Assembly: GCA_020859725.1 (NCBI GenBank)
Contig: JAJBVR010000116.1
Coordinates: 1-12,734, forward strand
DNA: 12,734 nucleotides
DNA from: Clostridiales bacterium
GTDB taxonomy: Bacteria > Bacillota > Clostridia > Oscillospirales > Acutalibacteraceae
Direction of reading: 5' to 3'
Positions 1 through 6,811 of this stretch are shown here, piece after piece; the first letter of the stretch is position 1, and every line of letters begins with the position of its first letter. Made by a program: the position numbers and the translations under genes. The notes beneath the pieces are model-generated. The model ran no database searches. It was not told where the DNA came from and was given only the letters and a program-made list of their open reading frames with translations.

Positions 1-350
1 TTTCAATACCCGGAACCGAACCTATGAACTTTACACAAACTATTTTACACTACCAGATGAATACTCGCTTTAATTTTTTTGTTATAAATTACATCACTAT
101 ATATTGATATAAAAACAGCATTTAAAAGGGAAACTCTACTATATATTGTTGAAAATTACAAAAAAGTTTAAAAAAGTTACAAAATCATTTCAGCCGGATT
201 GAAAGATTTTAAAAAATGAACAAAAAAACGCTTTAATAAGGTAAATTGATAAAGTGGTAAAACACAACATATAGAGCCACAATATATATTACAGAATTGT
301 AACATTAGATTTCGTTGTGCAAACTGCACAAAAAAATAAATTATTCCTCC
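1..350. other. A/T-rich gene-free region
   Basis: No convincing coding region is seen on either strand; the sequence is A/T-rich with many A and T runs. There is no clear factor-independent terminator and no recognisable repeat array. A short imperfect dyad (TTACA at 290-294 facing TGTAA at 298-302) lies about 50 bases before the promoter at 351; it could be an operator but is short enough to be chance. The A-rich stretch just upstream of 351 could act as an UP element. Any leftward gene would lie outside the window. Confidence 0.6.
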
Positions 351-379
351 TTGACATATTATGCAAAAATTACTATAAT
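351..379 (+). promoter_or_regulatory. Consensus sigma-A promoter of the 3D-domain gene
   Basis: TTGACA at 351-356 and TATAAT at 374-379 are separated by exactly 17 bases, a full match to the housekeeping promoter consensus, with an A/T-rich stretch upstream. Transcription should begin near 386, leaving a leader of about 170 nt before the start codon at 557. Full-consensus promoters are uncommon in genomes and are often held in check by an operator or a leader element. Confidence 0.85.
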
Positions 380-385
380 GCGAAA

Positions 386-550
386 AGCTTGAGAAATACT
401 AAAGGCAGAACGCTGCATATTTATGGAATATGCTTGTGTTCTGAAGGCAGAATAAATGCTTCTGCCGGCAGGAGGTGCAAATTTTTATTCAATGCGCCAT
501 CCTGCTGAATTTCGGCACAGCCAATATTATGGCTCAAGTGCAAAAAGGAG
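386..550 (+). promoter_or_regulatory. Structured 5' leader, four consecutive hairpins
   Basis: Four hairpins can be paired by eye. (1) AGAACGC 407-413 with GTGTTCT 436-442, continued by GCATAT 415-420 with ATATGC 428-433. (2) GGCAGA 446-451 with TCTGCC 461-466. (3) GCAGGA 468-473 with TCCTGC 500-505, plus GGTGC 474-478 with GCGCC 494-498. (4) GCAC 515-518 with GTGC 538-541, plus AGCC 519-522 with GGCT 531-534. The last stem ends five bases before the AGGAG ribosome site (546-550). No T-run follows any stem, so translational control or RNA stability fits better than attenuation. Cell-wall genes of this type are known to carry c-di-AMP (ydaO/yuaA) riboswitches, but I could not find that motif's conserved core here. 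The class is unidentified. Confidence 0.5.
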
Positions 551-556
551 ATTAAG

Positions 557-1780
557 ATGATTAACGAATCACACGCCGCGTCTATAAAGCACTTTTCACG
601 CGCGGTTGCCGCGGCGGTAATTGCGTTTCTGTTTATCATTTGTGCTTTTGCAACAAATGCTTTTGCAGGTATGACAAATGAATATAATGTTGTTATTAAT
701 GACAACGGAACAGAATCTACAATTACAACAAAAGAAACGGAACCAATCGAAATCCTGAATGAGGCAAATATAATTCTTGGTTCAAATGACAGGCTTAACA
801 TAGCAGGCTTTAAGGCAGGCGAAGGCGGGTCTATTGTTATAGACAGATTAAACACCGTTTATGTTAAGCAGAATGACATTATCGGCACGTATGAGGTTTA
901 TGCTGATACAGTGGGCGATGTTTTTGCAGAACTTAATATTGATACAGAGGGCTGCAAGGTTAATTACAGCAATGAAAAGGCTGTTGAAAACGGAATGGTA
1001 ATAACGGTGGAATCACCGTTTGGAGTTTATCTTAATGCAGACGGCAATACTTTAAATATCAGTGCGTCAAGCGGCACTGTTTCAGATGTTATTTCTCTTG
1101 CGGGAATCGTTCTTGGCGAGAATGATTATGTTGAGCCGTCTCTTGACACCGCTGTTGAAAGCGGAATGGTTATTAATGTTTTTCGTGTTGAAGTAAAAAC
1201 AATTACCCAAAATGAAGAAATTGATTATGATACTAAAACCAAAACGGACAGCAGCCTGGAAATAGGAACCGTTGAAACCGAAACGGCAGGAGTTGAGGGC
1301 GAAAAAGCTGTTGAATATGAAGTTACCTATGTTAACGGCGAGGAAACTTCCAGAAAAGAAATATCCTCCAAGGTTATTAAAAACCCTGTTACAGAGGTTA
1401 AGCTTGTTGGTTCAAAGGCAGGCAATATTGAGCCGAACGGAGTTCAGTCCGCAAGCGGATACAGTTTGGGGCAAACCTTAAGCGGAAAATACACTCATTA
1501 TTGCTCATGCGTTAAATGCTGCGGAAAATCAAACGGTGTTACGGCGTCGGGCAAGGTTGTTTACACAGGTATGGCAAATCCTTATTATGTTGCCTGTAAC
1601 TGGCTTCCGCTGGGTTCGGTTATCAGTGTGGACGGCGCTTATTATACGGTTGTAGACCGAGGAGGAAGCAAGCTTTCTTCTTCCGGAAGAATTGATATTT
1701 ATACTCCTGAAGGTCATAGCGCTGCGCTTCGCAAAGGTACGGGCAAATGCTCAATAACTATTATTCGCCTTGGTTGGTAA
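557..1780 (+). CDS. Exported DUF348-G5-3D domain cell-wall protein (YabE-like)
   Basis: A 407-aa protein, likely exported and acting on or near peptidoglycan. Residues 16-37 form a hydrophobic export segment after K11/R15, ending in an AFA signal-peptidase-like site (35-37). Residues about 42-208 look like three DUF348-type repeats, followed by a G5 domain at about 210-286 and a C-terminal 3D-like domain at about 313-405. The 3D part keeps the TASGKVVYTG, PLGS, DRGG (D367) and RIDIY (D380) motifs. It also has the cysteine cluster C316, C318, C321, C322 seen in some clostridial 3D proteins. The first of the three name-giving aspartates (usually AVDP) is replaced by ACN (346-348), so lytic activity is uncertain. 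The family resembles B. subtilis YabE and the lytic transglycosylase-like MltA fold. The start is set by AGGAG at 546-550, six bases before ATG. It is a single-gene unit with its own promoter, leader and terminator. The exact substrate is not known. Confidence 0.85.
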   Translation: MINESHAASIKHFSRAVAAAVIAFLFIICAFATNAFAGMTNEYNVVINDNGTESTITTKETEPIEILNEANIILGSNDRLNIAGFKAGEGGSIVIDRLNTVYVKQNDIIGTYEVYADTVGDVFAELNIDTEGCKVNYSNEKAVENGMVITVESPFGVYLNADGNTLNISASSGTVSDVISLAGIVLGENDYVEPSLDTAVESGMVINVFRVEVKTITQNEEIDYDTKTKTDSSLEIGTVETETAGVEGEKAVEYEVTYVNGEETSRKEISSKVIKNPVTEVKLVGSKAGNIEPNGVQSASGYSLGQTLSGKYTHYCSCVKCCGKSNGVTASGKVVYTGMANPYYVACNWLPLGSVISVDGAYYTVVDRGGSKLSSSGRIDIYTPEGHSAALRKGTGKCSITIIRLGW

Positions 1781-1848
1781 AATATTTTTATGGTATTATA
1801 GCCGTGAATGAACTGTATCACCGATAATCTGCTTGAAGTAATGAATAT

Positions 1849-1896
1849 AAAACCCCGCGGAAACATCAAGTTTCCGAGGGGTTTTGCATTTTTGCT
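1849..1896 (+). terminator. Strong intrinsic terminator after the 3D-domain gene
   Basis: AAAACCCC 1849-1856 pairs with GGGGTTTT 1878-1885, and CGGAAAC 1858-1864 pairs with GTTTCCG 1870-1876. There is one G/A mismatch and a five-base loop. A T-rich tail (TTTTGCATTTTTGC) follows. It lies 68 bases after the stop codon at 1780. The A-run on the 5' arm means it could also stop transcription on the - strand. Confidence 0.88.
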
Positions 1897-2089
1897 TTTC
1901 CTCGGCTGCTGTATCATTATACGGCTTTATTTGAAATTCAAAATTATGTTTCGTTTTTCAAAGTTTGCCGCGTGCAGAGATTTATATTTGGATTTTCAGC
2001 ATACTTCCCGCCGATTAAAAATATGAGCCGTTAGAACATATAATATATAACGCTGGTTTAAATTCAAAAGTATATCTGCTTTGTTTTGC
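1897..2089. other. Gene-free spacer
   Basis: No supported gene lies between the terminator and the next promoter. Short open frames here (for example 1808-2026) run through the terminator hairpin, lack a ribosome site and give protein sequence with no recognisable pattern. The sequence is A/T-rich and contains no recognisable repeat or RNA gene. Confidence 0.5.
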
Positions 2090-2123
2090 TTGCATTTTTT
2101 TATGAAATTTATTATAGTATAAT
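2090..2123 (+). promoter_or_regulatory. Putative promoter of the GH95 gene
   Basis: TTGCAT at 2090-2095 and TATAGT at 2113-2118 are separated by 17 bases. An overlapping perfect TATAAT lies at 2118-2123 but has only a poor T-run as a -35. Either would start a transcript near 2125-2130 with a leader of about 175 nt. The assignment rests on motif match and position only. Confidence 0.5.
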
Positions 2124-2138
2124 TAATTCAGCGTATTA

Positions 2139-2290
2139 TCAGTGTGAAAAATCACACTCTGCCGATTATACCGCCATTAAAATTTGCCTTTTGCACAATT
2201 TTGAGACGGCTGTAATCACAATTAACGCCTTGCCGGGCTGCAGCAGGGTGTTGATGATTTGCAATGAAAGATTTGCAGCCTGACAAGGCT
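2139..2290 (+). promoter_or_regulatory. Structured 5' leader of the GH95 gene
   Basis: Several stems can be drawn. AGTGTGA 2141-2147 pairs with TCACACT 2152-2158 around an AAAA loop. GCCG 2161-2164 pairs with CGGC 2207-2210 and encloses AAAATT 2179-2184 paired with AATTTT 2197-2202. A nested long-range helix pairs GCCTTG 2227-2232 with CAAGGC 2284-2289 and GGCTGCA 2236-2242 with TGCAGCC 2274-2280. The last helix ends about 12 bases before the start codon and just before the weak ribosome site. I do not recognise a known riboswitch class; open frames across it have no ribosome site. Confidence 0.4.
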
Positions 2291-2301
2291 ATGGTGGTTT
2301 T

Positions 2302-4389
2302 ATGGAAAATATATTGTATTATAAAAAAGCGGCAAAATATTTTGAAGAGGCTCTGCCGCTTGGCAACGGAAGAATCGGGGCTATGGTTTTCGGAAATGTA
2401 AAAAAGGAAAGAATAGCCCTTAATGAGGATACGCTTTGGAGTGGATACCCGAAAGATAAAAATAACGAATCGGCATACAAATATTTAAGTGAAGTAAGAA
2501 ATTTGATTTTTACCGGCAAGCATAAAGAAGCCGCCGATATAATGAATAAAAATATGCACGGCGACTGGAGCGAAAGCTATTTGCCTTTCGGTGATTTGAA
2601 TATTACGTATACCTCGGCGGTCTCAAAAAAGAATTATAAAAGAATTTTGGATATTTCCTCCGGCGTGGCAAAAACAGAATGCCGCGGTATTACGGAAACG
2701 GTGTTTGTAAGCCATCCCGCGCAGCTTTTGGTTGTTAATCTTAAATCCGAAAGCGGTTTTTCGTGTGAAATAACTTTTAACAGTAAGCTTGAACACAGCA
2801 TAGAATGCATTGAAAACAAATTGGTTATGAGGGGGCGTGCGCCTGAAAAATGCGACCCTCCTTACCATTCTTCGCAAACTCCGGTAAAATACGGCGATAA
2901 AGCAATGAATTTTACAGGTATTGCAAAGGTTGTGGGAAAGGCAGAAGTAAAAAACGAAAAAATAATTATTAAAAATCAAAAAGAGGTTACCGTTTTGGTT
3001 TCTCTGGCAACCTCGTTCGTTGATTATAAAAGTATGCCAGACGCGAACAGCTTTGAGAGGGCCGAAAAATATTTGAATGAAAATAAATCTTACAGCGCTC
3101 TTTTAAGCGAGCACATCAAGGATTTTTCTTCCCTTTTCGGCAGAGTTGAATTTTCCTTATCCGGCAGTTCGGACGCTCCTACAAATAAAAGAATTAAGTC
3201 ATTTAAAAAAGGCGGCGGTGATTACGCACTGGCGGCGCTTCTTTTTCAGTACGGAAGATATTTAACGATTTCCGGCTCAAGAAAAGGAACCCGGGCAATG
3301 ACTCTTCAGGGTATATGGAACGAACATCTGCGTGCTCCGTGGAGCTCTAATTATACGATTAATATAAACACTCAAATGAATTATTGGGGAACGGATTCGG
3401 TTAATCTTTCCGAATGCTTTGAGCCTCTTACCGAGTTGGTTAAAAAAATCGCGGATAACGGCAGAAAAACGGCGAAGGATTATTATGGCTGCGGCGGATT
3501 CTGCTCACACCACAATTCGGATATTTGGGGCTGCACCCAGCCTGCCACCTCCCCGGACGGAGACAGCAGCAGCGAAGCATACGCATTTTGGCAGGCGAGC
3601 GCTCCGTGGTTTTTGAATATGCTTTATGACCATTATGTTTTTTTAAAGGATGAAAACTATAAAGCTGAAATTTTGCCTCTGTTTAAAGGCTGTTTGGATT
3701 TTTACAATGATTTTCTTATTGAAAAAGACGGAGCTTTGGTAACCTGCCCATCGCTTTCGCCGGAAAACACATTTAAAACGGAAAATGGAAACGGGAATTT
3801 AACCTATATGCCGTCTATGGACAGGGAAATACTTCATGATTTCTTTGAAAACTGCCGCTTGCTTGGTTTGGACGCTTCGAATATAGAGCAGGTGAAGCCC
3901 GCTTCAGACGGCAGAATACCCGAATGGGCGCGGGAATACGGGGAAGTTGAAGTTCACCACAGGCATATAAGCAATTTATACTGCATATATCCGTCCTCTG
4001 AATCCGCGGGCGAAAAGCTGGAAAAAGCCGCAGATAAATCAATGAATACGCGCGGAGAGGGCGGAACGGGCTGGAGCCTTGCCTGGAAAGTGTGTGTGCG
4101 CGCAAGAATGAGGCAGCCCGAAAAAGCGGCAAGGCTGCTTGCAAATCAGCTTAAATATGTAAGCGCTTCAAAATATATAAAATACGCACGGGGCGGCACG
4201 TACCCGAATCTGTTCTGCGCGCATCCGCCGTTTCAGATTGACGGAAATTTCGGAGTTATGGCGGGAATAGCAGAAATGATTTTAAATAATTCAATGCCCA
4301 AGGAATGGAACGGCAGAATCAAGGGCTTAAAACGCGCCGACGGCAGTGAGGTTAATGCCGAAATCAAAAACGGAAAACTTATTTTTTAA
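2302..4389 (+). CDS. GH95-family glycosidase (alpha-L-fucosidase type), intracellular
   Basis: A 695-aa glycoside hydrolase of family GH95, whose characterised members are inverting 1,2-alpha-L-fucosidases or alpha-L-galactosidases. Family blocks appear in order: EALPLGNGRIGAMVFG and LNEDTLWSG near the N-terminus (GH65-like N-terminal domain), QGIWNEHLRAPW, then NINTQMNYW (N354, N356), HHNSDIWG, CPSLSPEN (E488), HHRH (552-555), GGTGWSLAW, and AHPPFQIDGNFG (D647). N354/N356, E488 and D647 match the Asn pair, general acid and Asp described for Bifidobacterium AfcA. There is no signal peptide, so it should act on imported oligosaccharides. It is shorter than the usual 750-800 aa: after AEMIL the family's LLPALP segment is missing and the protein ends 35-40 residues later. 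The start at 2302 follows an in-frame stop at 2281-2283 and a weak GGTGG site. No transporter or other sugar gene is adjacent, so the substrate cannot be fixed; fucosidase is the default inference. Confidence 0.88.
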   Translation: MENILYYKKAAKYFEEALPLGNGRIGAMVFGNVKKERIALNEDTLWSGYPKDKNNESAYKYLSEVRNLIFTGKHKEAADIMNKNMHGDWSESYLPFGDLNITYTSAVSKKNYKRILDISSGVAKTECRGITETVFVSHPAQLLVVNLKSESGFSCEITFNSKLEHSIECIENKLVMRGRAPEKCDPPYHSSQTPVKYGDKAMNFTGIAKVVGKAEVKNEKIIIKNQKEVTVLVSLATSFVDYKSMPDANSFERAEKYLNENKSYSALLSEHIKDFSSLFGRVEFSLSGSSDAPTNKRIKSFKKGGGDYALAALLFQYGRYLTISGSRKGTRAMTLQGIWNEHLRAPWSSNYTININTQMNYWGTDSVNLSECFEPLTELVKKIADNGRKTAKDYYGCGGFCSHHNSDIWGCTQPATSPDGDSSSEAYAFWQASAPWFLNMLYDHYVFLKDENYKAEILPLFKGCLDFYNDFLIEKDGALVTCPSLSPENTFKTENGNGNLTYMPSMDREILHDFFENCRLLGLDASNIEQVKPASDGRIPEWAREYGEVEVHHRHISNLYCIYPSSESAGEKLEKAADKSMNTRGEGGTGWSLAWKVCVRARMRQPEKAARLLANQLKYVSASKYIKYARGGTYPNLFCAHPPFQIDGNFGVMAGIAEMILNNSMPKEWNGRIKGLKRADGSEVNAEIKNGKLIF

Positions 4390-4395
4390 TTGGTG

Positions 4396-4424
4396 TTGAC
4401 AAATTACGCGTTCAGTGCTATTAT
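4396..4424 (+). promoter_or_regulatory. trp operon promoter
   Basis: TTGACA at 4396-4401 and TATTAT at 4419-4424 are separated by 17 bases, with a TG one base before the -10 (4416-4417, extended -10). The alternative TATAAC at 4422-4427 would need a 20-base spacer. Transcription should start near 4431. The -35 box begins only six bases after the GH95 stop codon, and no terminator separates the two. Confidence 0.82.
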
Positions 4425-4450
4425 AACGATATAAATTTAATATTTACCCA

Positions 4451-4718
4451 TAAACCGTTGATGCGGAGATAAAAGCAGGATACGAACTTACAGAGAGCCA
4501 CGTAAGCTGGAAAGTGGCAGTAAACGGCTTGCTAAATGGACCGCTGAGGGCGCGCTGAAAGGCTTTGCCGAGTACCGCGCGACGAAACAGGCCTGCGTTA
4601 GTGGCCGGAGGTATGATGGTACCTCGCAGAGAGTGCGGATATTATTCCGCAAAACAGGGTGGCACCGCGAATTTTATTCGTCCCTGGCAGTATATTATTA
4701 TACTGCCGGGGATTTTTT
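4451..4718 (+). promoter_or_regulatory. T-box leader, tryptophan (UGG) specifier
   Basis: A tRNA-sensing T-box riboswitch controlling the trp operon. The T-box sequence AGGGTGGCACCGCG is at 4656-4669. Stem I is visible: GCGG 4463-4466 with CCGC 4541-4544 below the specifier loop, AGCA 4474-4477 with TGCT 4530-4533 above it. The apical AGAGAG/GCCAC...GTGGC element is at 4492-4518. The loop's 3' strand carries AAATGGA (4534-4540), giving UGG at 4537-4539, the only Trp codon. Stem III is GCGGA 4635-4639 with TCCGC 4646-4650. The bulge TGGC (4660-4663) fits a tRNA ending GCCA, as expected for tRNA-Trp with discriminator G73. AGGG 4656-4659 can pair with CCCT 4682-4685 to form the antiterminator, which excludes the terminator. 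Uncharged tRNA-Trp should therefore turn the operon on. Confidence 0.95.
4681..4718 (+). terminator. T-box regulated terminator
   Basis: TCCCTGGCAGTATA (4681-4694) pairs with TATACTGCCGGGGA (4699-4712) around a TTAT loop, with a single T-G wobble, followed by TTTTTT at 4713-4718. The 5' arm overlaps the CCCT needed for the antiterminator, so the two structures are mutually exclusive. Confidence 0.95.
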
Positions 4719-4770
4719 ATTTCAAAGTGCAGTGTTTTCTGTGAAACCTGATTTTAAGGAGGAAAACAAA

Positions 4771-6249
4771 ATGATTATTAAACCGTTAAAACAGGAAATC
4801 GGCGAATTTTTAGAAAAATACAAAACCGTTCCGCTTTCGGCAAAGCTTGATATGCGGATTTCGCCAATTTCCACGCTTAAAAAGCTTAAAGCCGCCGGCA
4901 CTCACTGCTATATGCTGGAATCGTGTGAAGATATTGAAAAAAGCGGAAGATTCACCTTTTTGGGATATGACCCAAAGCTGGAAATCACCTGCAATAATTT
5001 TGAAGTAAAAATAACGGATGAATACGGCGTTAAAAGAGTGCATTCAAATCCGAAGCCATTTCTGAAAGAAATACTTGAAAATCATAAATCCCCGGTATTT
5101 GATTATTTGCCTCCTTTTACAGGCGGCCTGGTTGGGTATTTCGGCTATGATTATGTTAAATACAGTGAGCCGCGTCTTAATCTTAATGCGCGCGATGATA
5201 TGCATTTTAAAGATATGGATTTAATGCTGTTTGATAAGGTAATTGCGTTTGACAATAAAGAAAAGCAAATAATTCTTATTTGCAATATGCAGACAAGCGA
5301 TATTGAAAAAAATTACCTTTCGGCGGTTAAAGAAATAAATATAATGAAAGAAATTATTGAACACGGCGCGGATGCGAATATTGAAAAGCCCGTTTTAAAA
5401 TCTGATTTTAAGCCGCTTTTCAGCGCGGAAAAGTATTCAAAAATGGTTGAACGGGCAAAGCGCTATATCAGGGAGGGCGATATTTTCCAGGCGGTTCTTT
5501 CAAACCGATTGGAGGCTGAAATAAGCGGTTCTCTTTTTTACACGTATGAAGAACTCAGAAAGCTGAATCCAAGCCCATATATGTTTTACTTTTCATCTGA
5601 CGATGTTGAAATAGCGGGCGCCTCTCCGGAAACGCTTGTTAAGCTGCATAACGGAATCCTTTATACTTATCCCCTTGCGGGAACAAGGCCAAGGGGGAAA
5701 ACGCCAAAGGAGGATGAAAAGCTTCAAAAAGAGCTTCTCAGTGATGAAAAGGAGCTTGCGGAGCATAATATGCTGGTGGATTTGGGAAGAAATGATTTGG
5801 GAAAAATAAGCAAATTCGCAAGCATTAAAGTGAATGAATTTCATAACGTGCTTAAATTCAGCCACGTTATGCATATAGGCTCAACGGTTAAATCGGAAAT
5901 CAGAAGCGATAAAGACGCTTTGGACGCCGTGGACGCCGTTCTTCCCGCCGGCACTTTATCAGGCGCGCCTAAAATACGGGCAATGGAAATTATAAACGAG
6001 CTTGAAAACAATAAGCGCGGCATATACGGCGGAGCAATAGGATATTTGGCTTTTACAGGCAATGCCGACACCTGCATAGCAATAAGAATTGCCTATAAAA
6101 AAGGCGGCAAAGTATTTGTTCGTTCCGGAGCCGGAATAGTTGCAGATTCAAACGCGCAAAAGGAAAATCAGGAATGCATAAATAAAGCGATGGCGGTGGT
6201 TAAGGCGCTTGAAATCAGCGGAGGAAATAAAAATGATACTTCTTATTGA
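4771..6249 (+). CDS. trpE: Anthranilate synthase component I
   Basis: Converts chorismate to anthranilate with ammonia delivered by TrpG, the first committed step of tryptophan synthesis. It is 492 aa, normal for the family. Visible motifs are MLES at 48-51 (the LLES-type feedback-inhibition site for tryptophan), GDIFQAVLSNR (236-246), NPSPYMFYF, GASPETLV, PLAGTRPRG (301-309), HNMLVDLGRNDLG, HVMHIGSTV, LPAGTLSGAPKIRAME (391-406), GIYGGAIGYL and GAGIVADS. The start at 4771 is set by AAGGAGG at 4756-4762, eight bases upstream. An upstream in-frame extension to 4633 runs through the T-box and is not translated. The end overlaps trpG by 17 bases. PabB is a related alternative, but the trp operon context decides. 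The protein contains no tryptophan residue. Regulation is by the T-box and probably by feedback inhibition. Confidence 0.97.
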   Translation: MIIKPLKQEIGEFLEKYKTVPLSAKLDMRISPISTLKKLKAAGTHCYMLESCEDIEKSGRFTFLGYDPKLEITCNNFEVKITDEYGVKRVHSNPKPFLKEILENHKSPVFDYLPPFTGGLVGYFGYDYVKYSEPRLNLNARDDMHFKDMDLMLFDKVIAFDNKEKQIILICNMQTSDIEKNYLSAVKEINIMKEIIEHGADANIEKPVLKSDFKPLFSAEKYSKMVERAKRYIREGDIFQAVLSNRLEAEISGSLFYTYEELRKLNPSPYMFYFSSDDVEIAGASPETLVKLHNGILYTYPLAGTRPRGKTPKEDEKLQKELLSDEKELAEHNMLVDLGRNDLGKISKFASIKVNEFHNVLKFSHVMHIGSTVKSEIRSDKDALDAVDAVLPAGTLSGAPKIRAMEIINELENNKRGIYGGAIGYLAFTGNADTCIAIRIAYKKGGKVFVRSGAGIVADSNAQKENQECINKAMAVVKALEISGGNKNDTSY

Positions 6250-6811
6250 TAATTATGATTCCTTTTCATACAATCTTTACCAGCTTGTGGGTTCCGTAAA
6301 CAGCGACATAAAGGTTGTAAGAAATGATGAGCTTTCCGTTGGTGAAATAAAAAAGCTTTCACCGGAATATATAATTCTTTCACCGGGGCCTAAAACACCG
6401 GCGCAGGCAGGCGTGTGCGTTGATACGGTAAAGGCAATGGGCGGAATATCAAAAATTTTAGGCGTGTGCCTTGGACATCAGTCAATATGCGCGGCTTACG
6501 GCGCAAAAATAGGATATGCGAAAAAGCTTATGCACGGAAAGCAAAGCGATTGCTTTTTAGATAATTCACAGCCGATTTTTAAAGGGCTTGAAAATAAAAT
6601 AAAGGTGGGAAGATACCATTCCCTTGCAGTTGTGCCTGAAACACTGCCGGATTGCTTAAAGGTTATCGCAAAAGATGAAAACGGCGAAATAATGGCGGTA
6701 AGGCACAAAACACTTTCTGTTTACGGCTTTCAGTTTCATCCGGAGTCGATATTAACACCTAAAGGAAAAATTATGATTGAAAATTTTTTGGGAGGAAAAG
6801 AAAATGATTAA
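6233..6811 (+). CDS. trpG: Anthranilate synthase component II, glutamine amidotransferase
   Basis: Class I glutamine amidotransferase that releases ammonia from glutamine and passes it to TrpE. It is 192 aa. The catalytic triad is visible as C79 in GVCLGHQ and H169/E171 in FQFHPES; the N-terminus LIDNYDSFSYNL and the oxyanion-hole region SPGPKTP (50-56) are family-typical. The start at 6233 is chosen because GGAGG (6220-6224) lies eight bases before it; an upstream TTG at 6209 would put that site inside the gene. It overlaps the end of trpE by 17 bases and the start of trpD by 8. The sequence is also PabA-like, so it could serve folate synthesis as in B. subtilis; no pab gene is nearby to test this. 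No tryptophan residue. Confidence 0.96.
   Translation: MILLIDNYDSFSYNLYQLVGSVNSDIKVVRNDELSVGEIKKLSPEYIILSPGPKTPAQAGVCVDTVKAMGGISKILGVCLGHQSICAAYGAKIGYAKKLMHGKQSDCFLDNSQPIFKGLENKIKVGRYHSLAVVPETLPDCLKVIAKDENGEIMAVRHKTLSVYGFQFHPESILTPKGKIMIENFLGGKEND

Noticed and set aside
386..550. c-di-AMP (ydaO/yuaA) riboswitch
   Set aside because: The gene type and an AAATACTAAA stretch suggested it, but the conserved core of the class could not be found by eye; left as an unidentified structured leader.
1808..2026. Small open frame of 72 codons after the 3D gene
   Set aside because: It passes through the terminator hairpin at 1849-1896, lacks a ribosome site and shows no family pattern.
2086..2283. Small open frame of 65 codons before the GH95 gene
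   Set aside because: It begins within the putative promoter, has no ribosome site, and its course is explained by the structured leader.
2623..2979. Minus-strand open frame inside the GH95 gene
   Set aside because: It has no ribosome site or recognisable protein pattern and is a shadow of a strongly supported gene; other antisense frames in the window are alike.
4633..4770. In-frame upstream extension of trpE
   Set aside because: It runs through the T-box antiterminator and terminator; the real start at 4771 has AAGGAGG eight bases upstream.
6209..6232. TTG-initiated N-terminal extension of trpG
   Set aside because: The GGAGG ribosome site lies inside it, and the family N-terminus begins at MILLIDNYDS (6233). 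The same argument removes the 6777 extension of trpD.
6380..6403. Lys in the oxyanion-hole motif of TrpG (SPGPKTP)
   Set aside because: This position varies in the family (PabA of E. coli has Cys), so it is not a sign of lost activity; the catalytic triad is intact.
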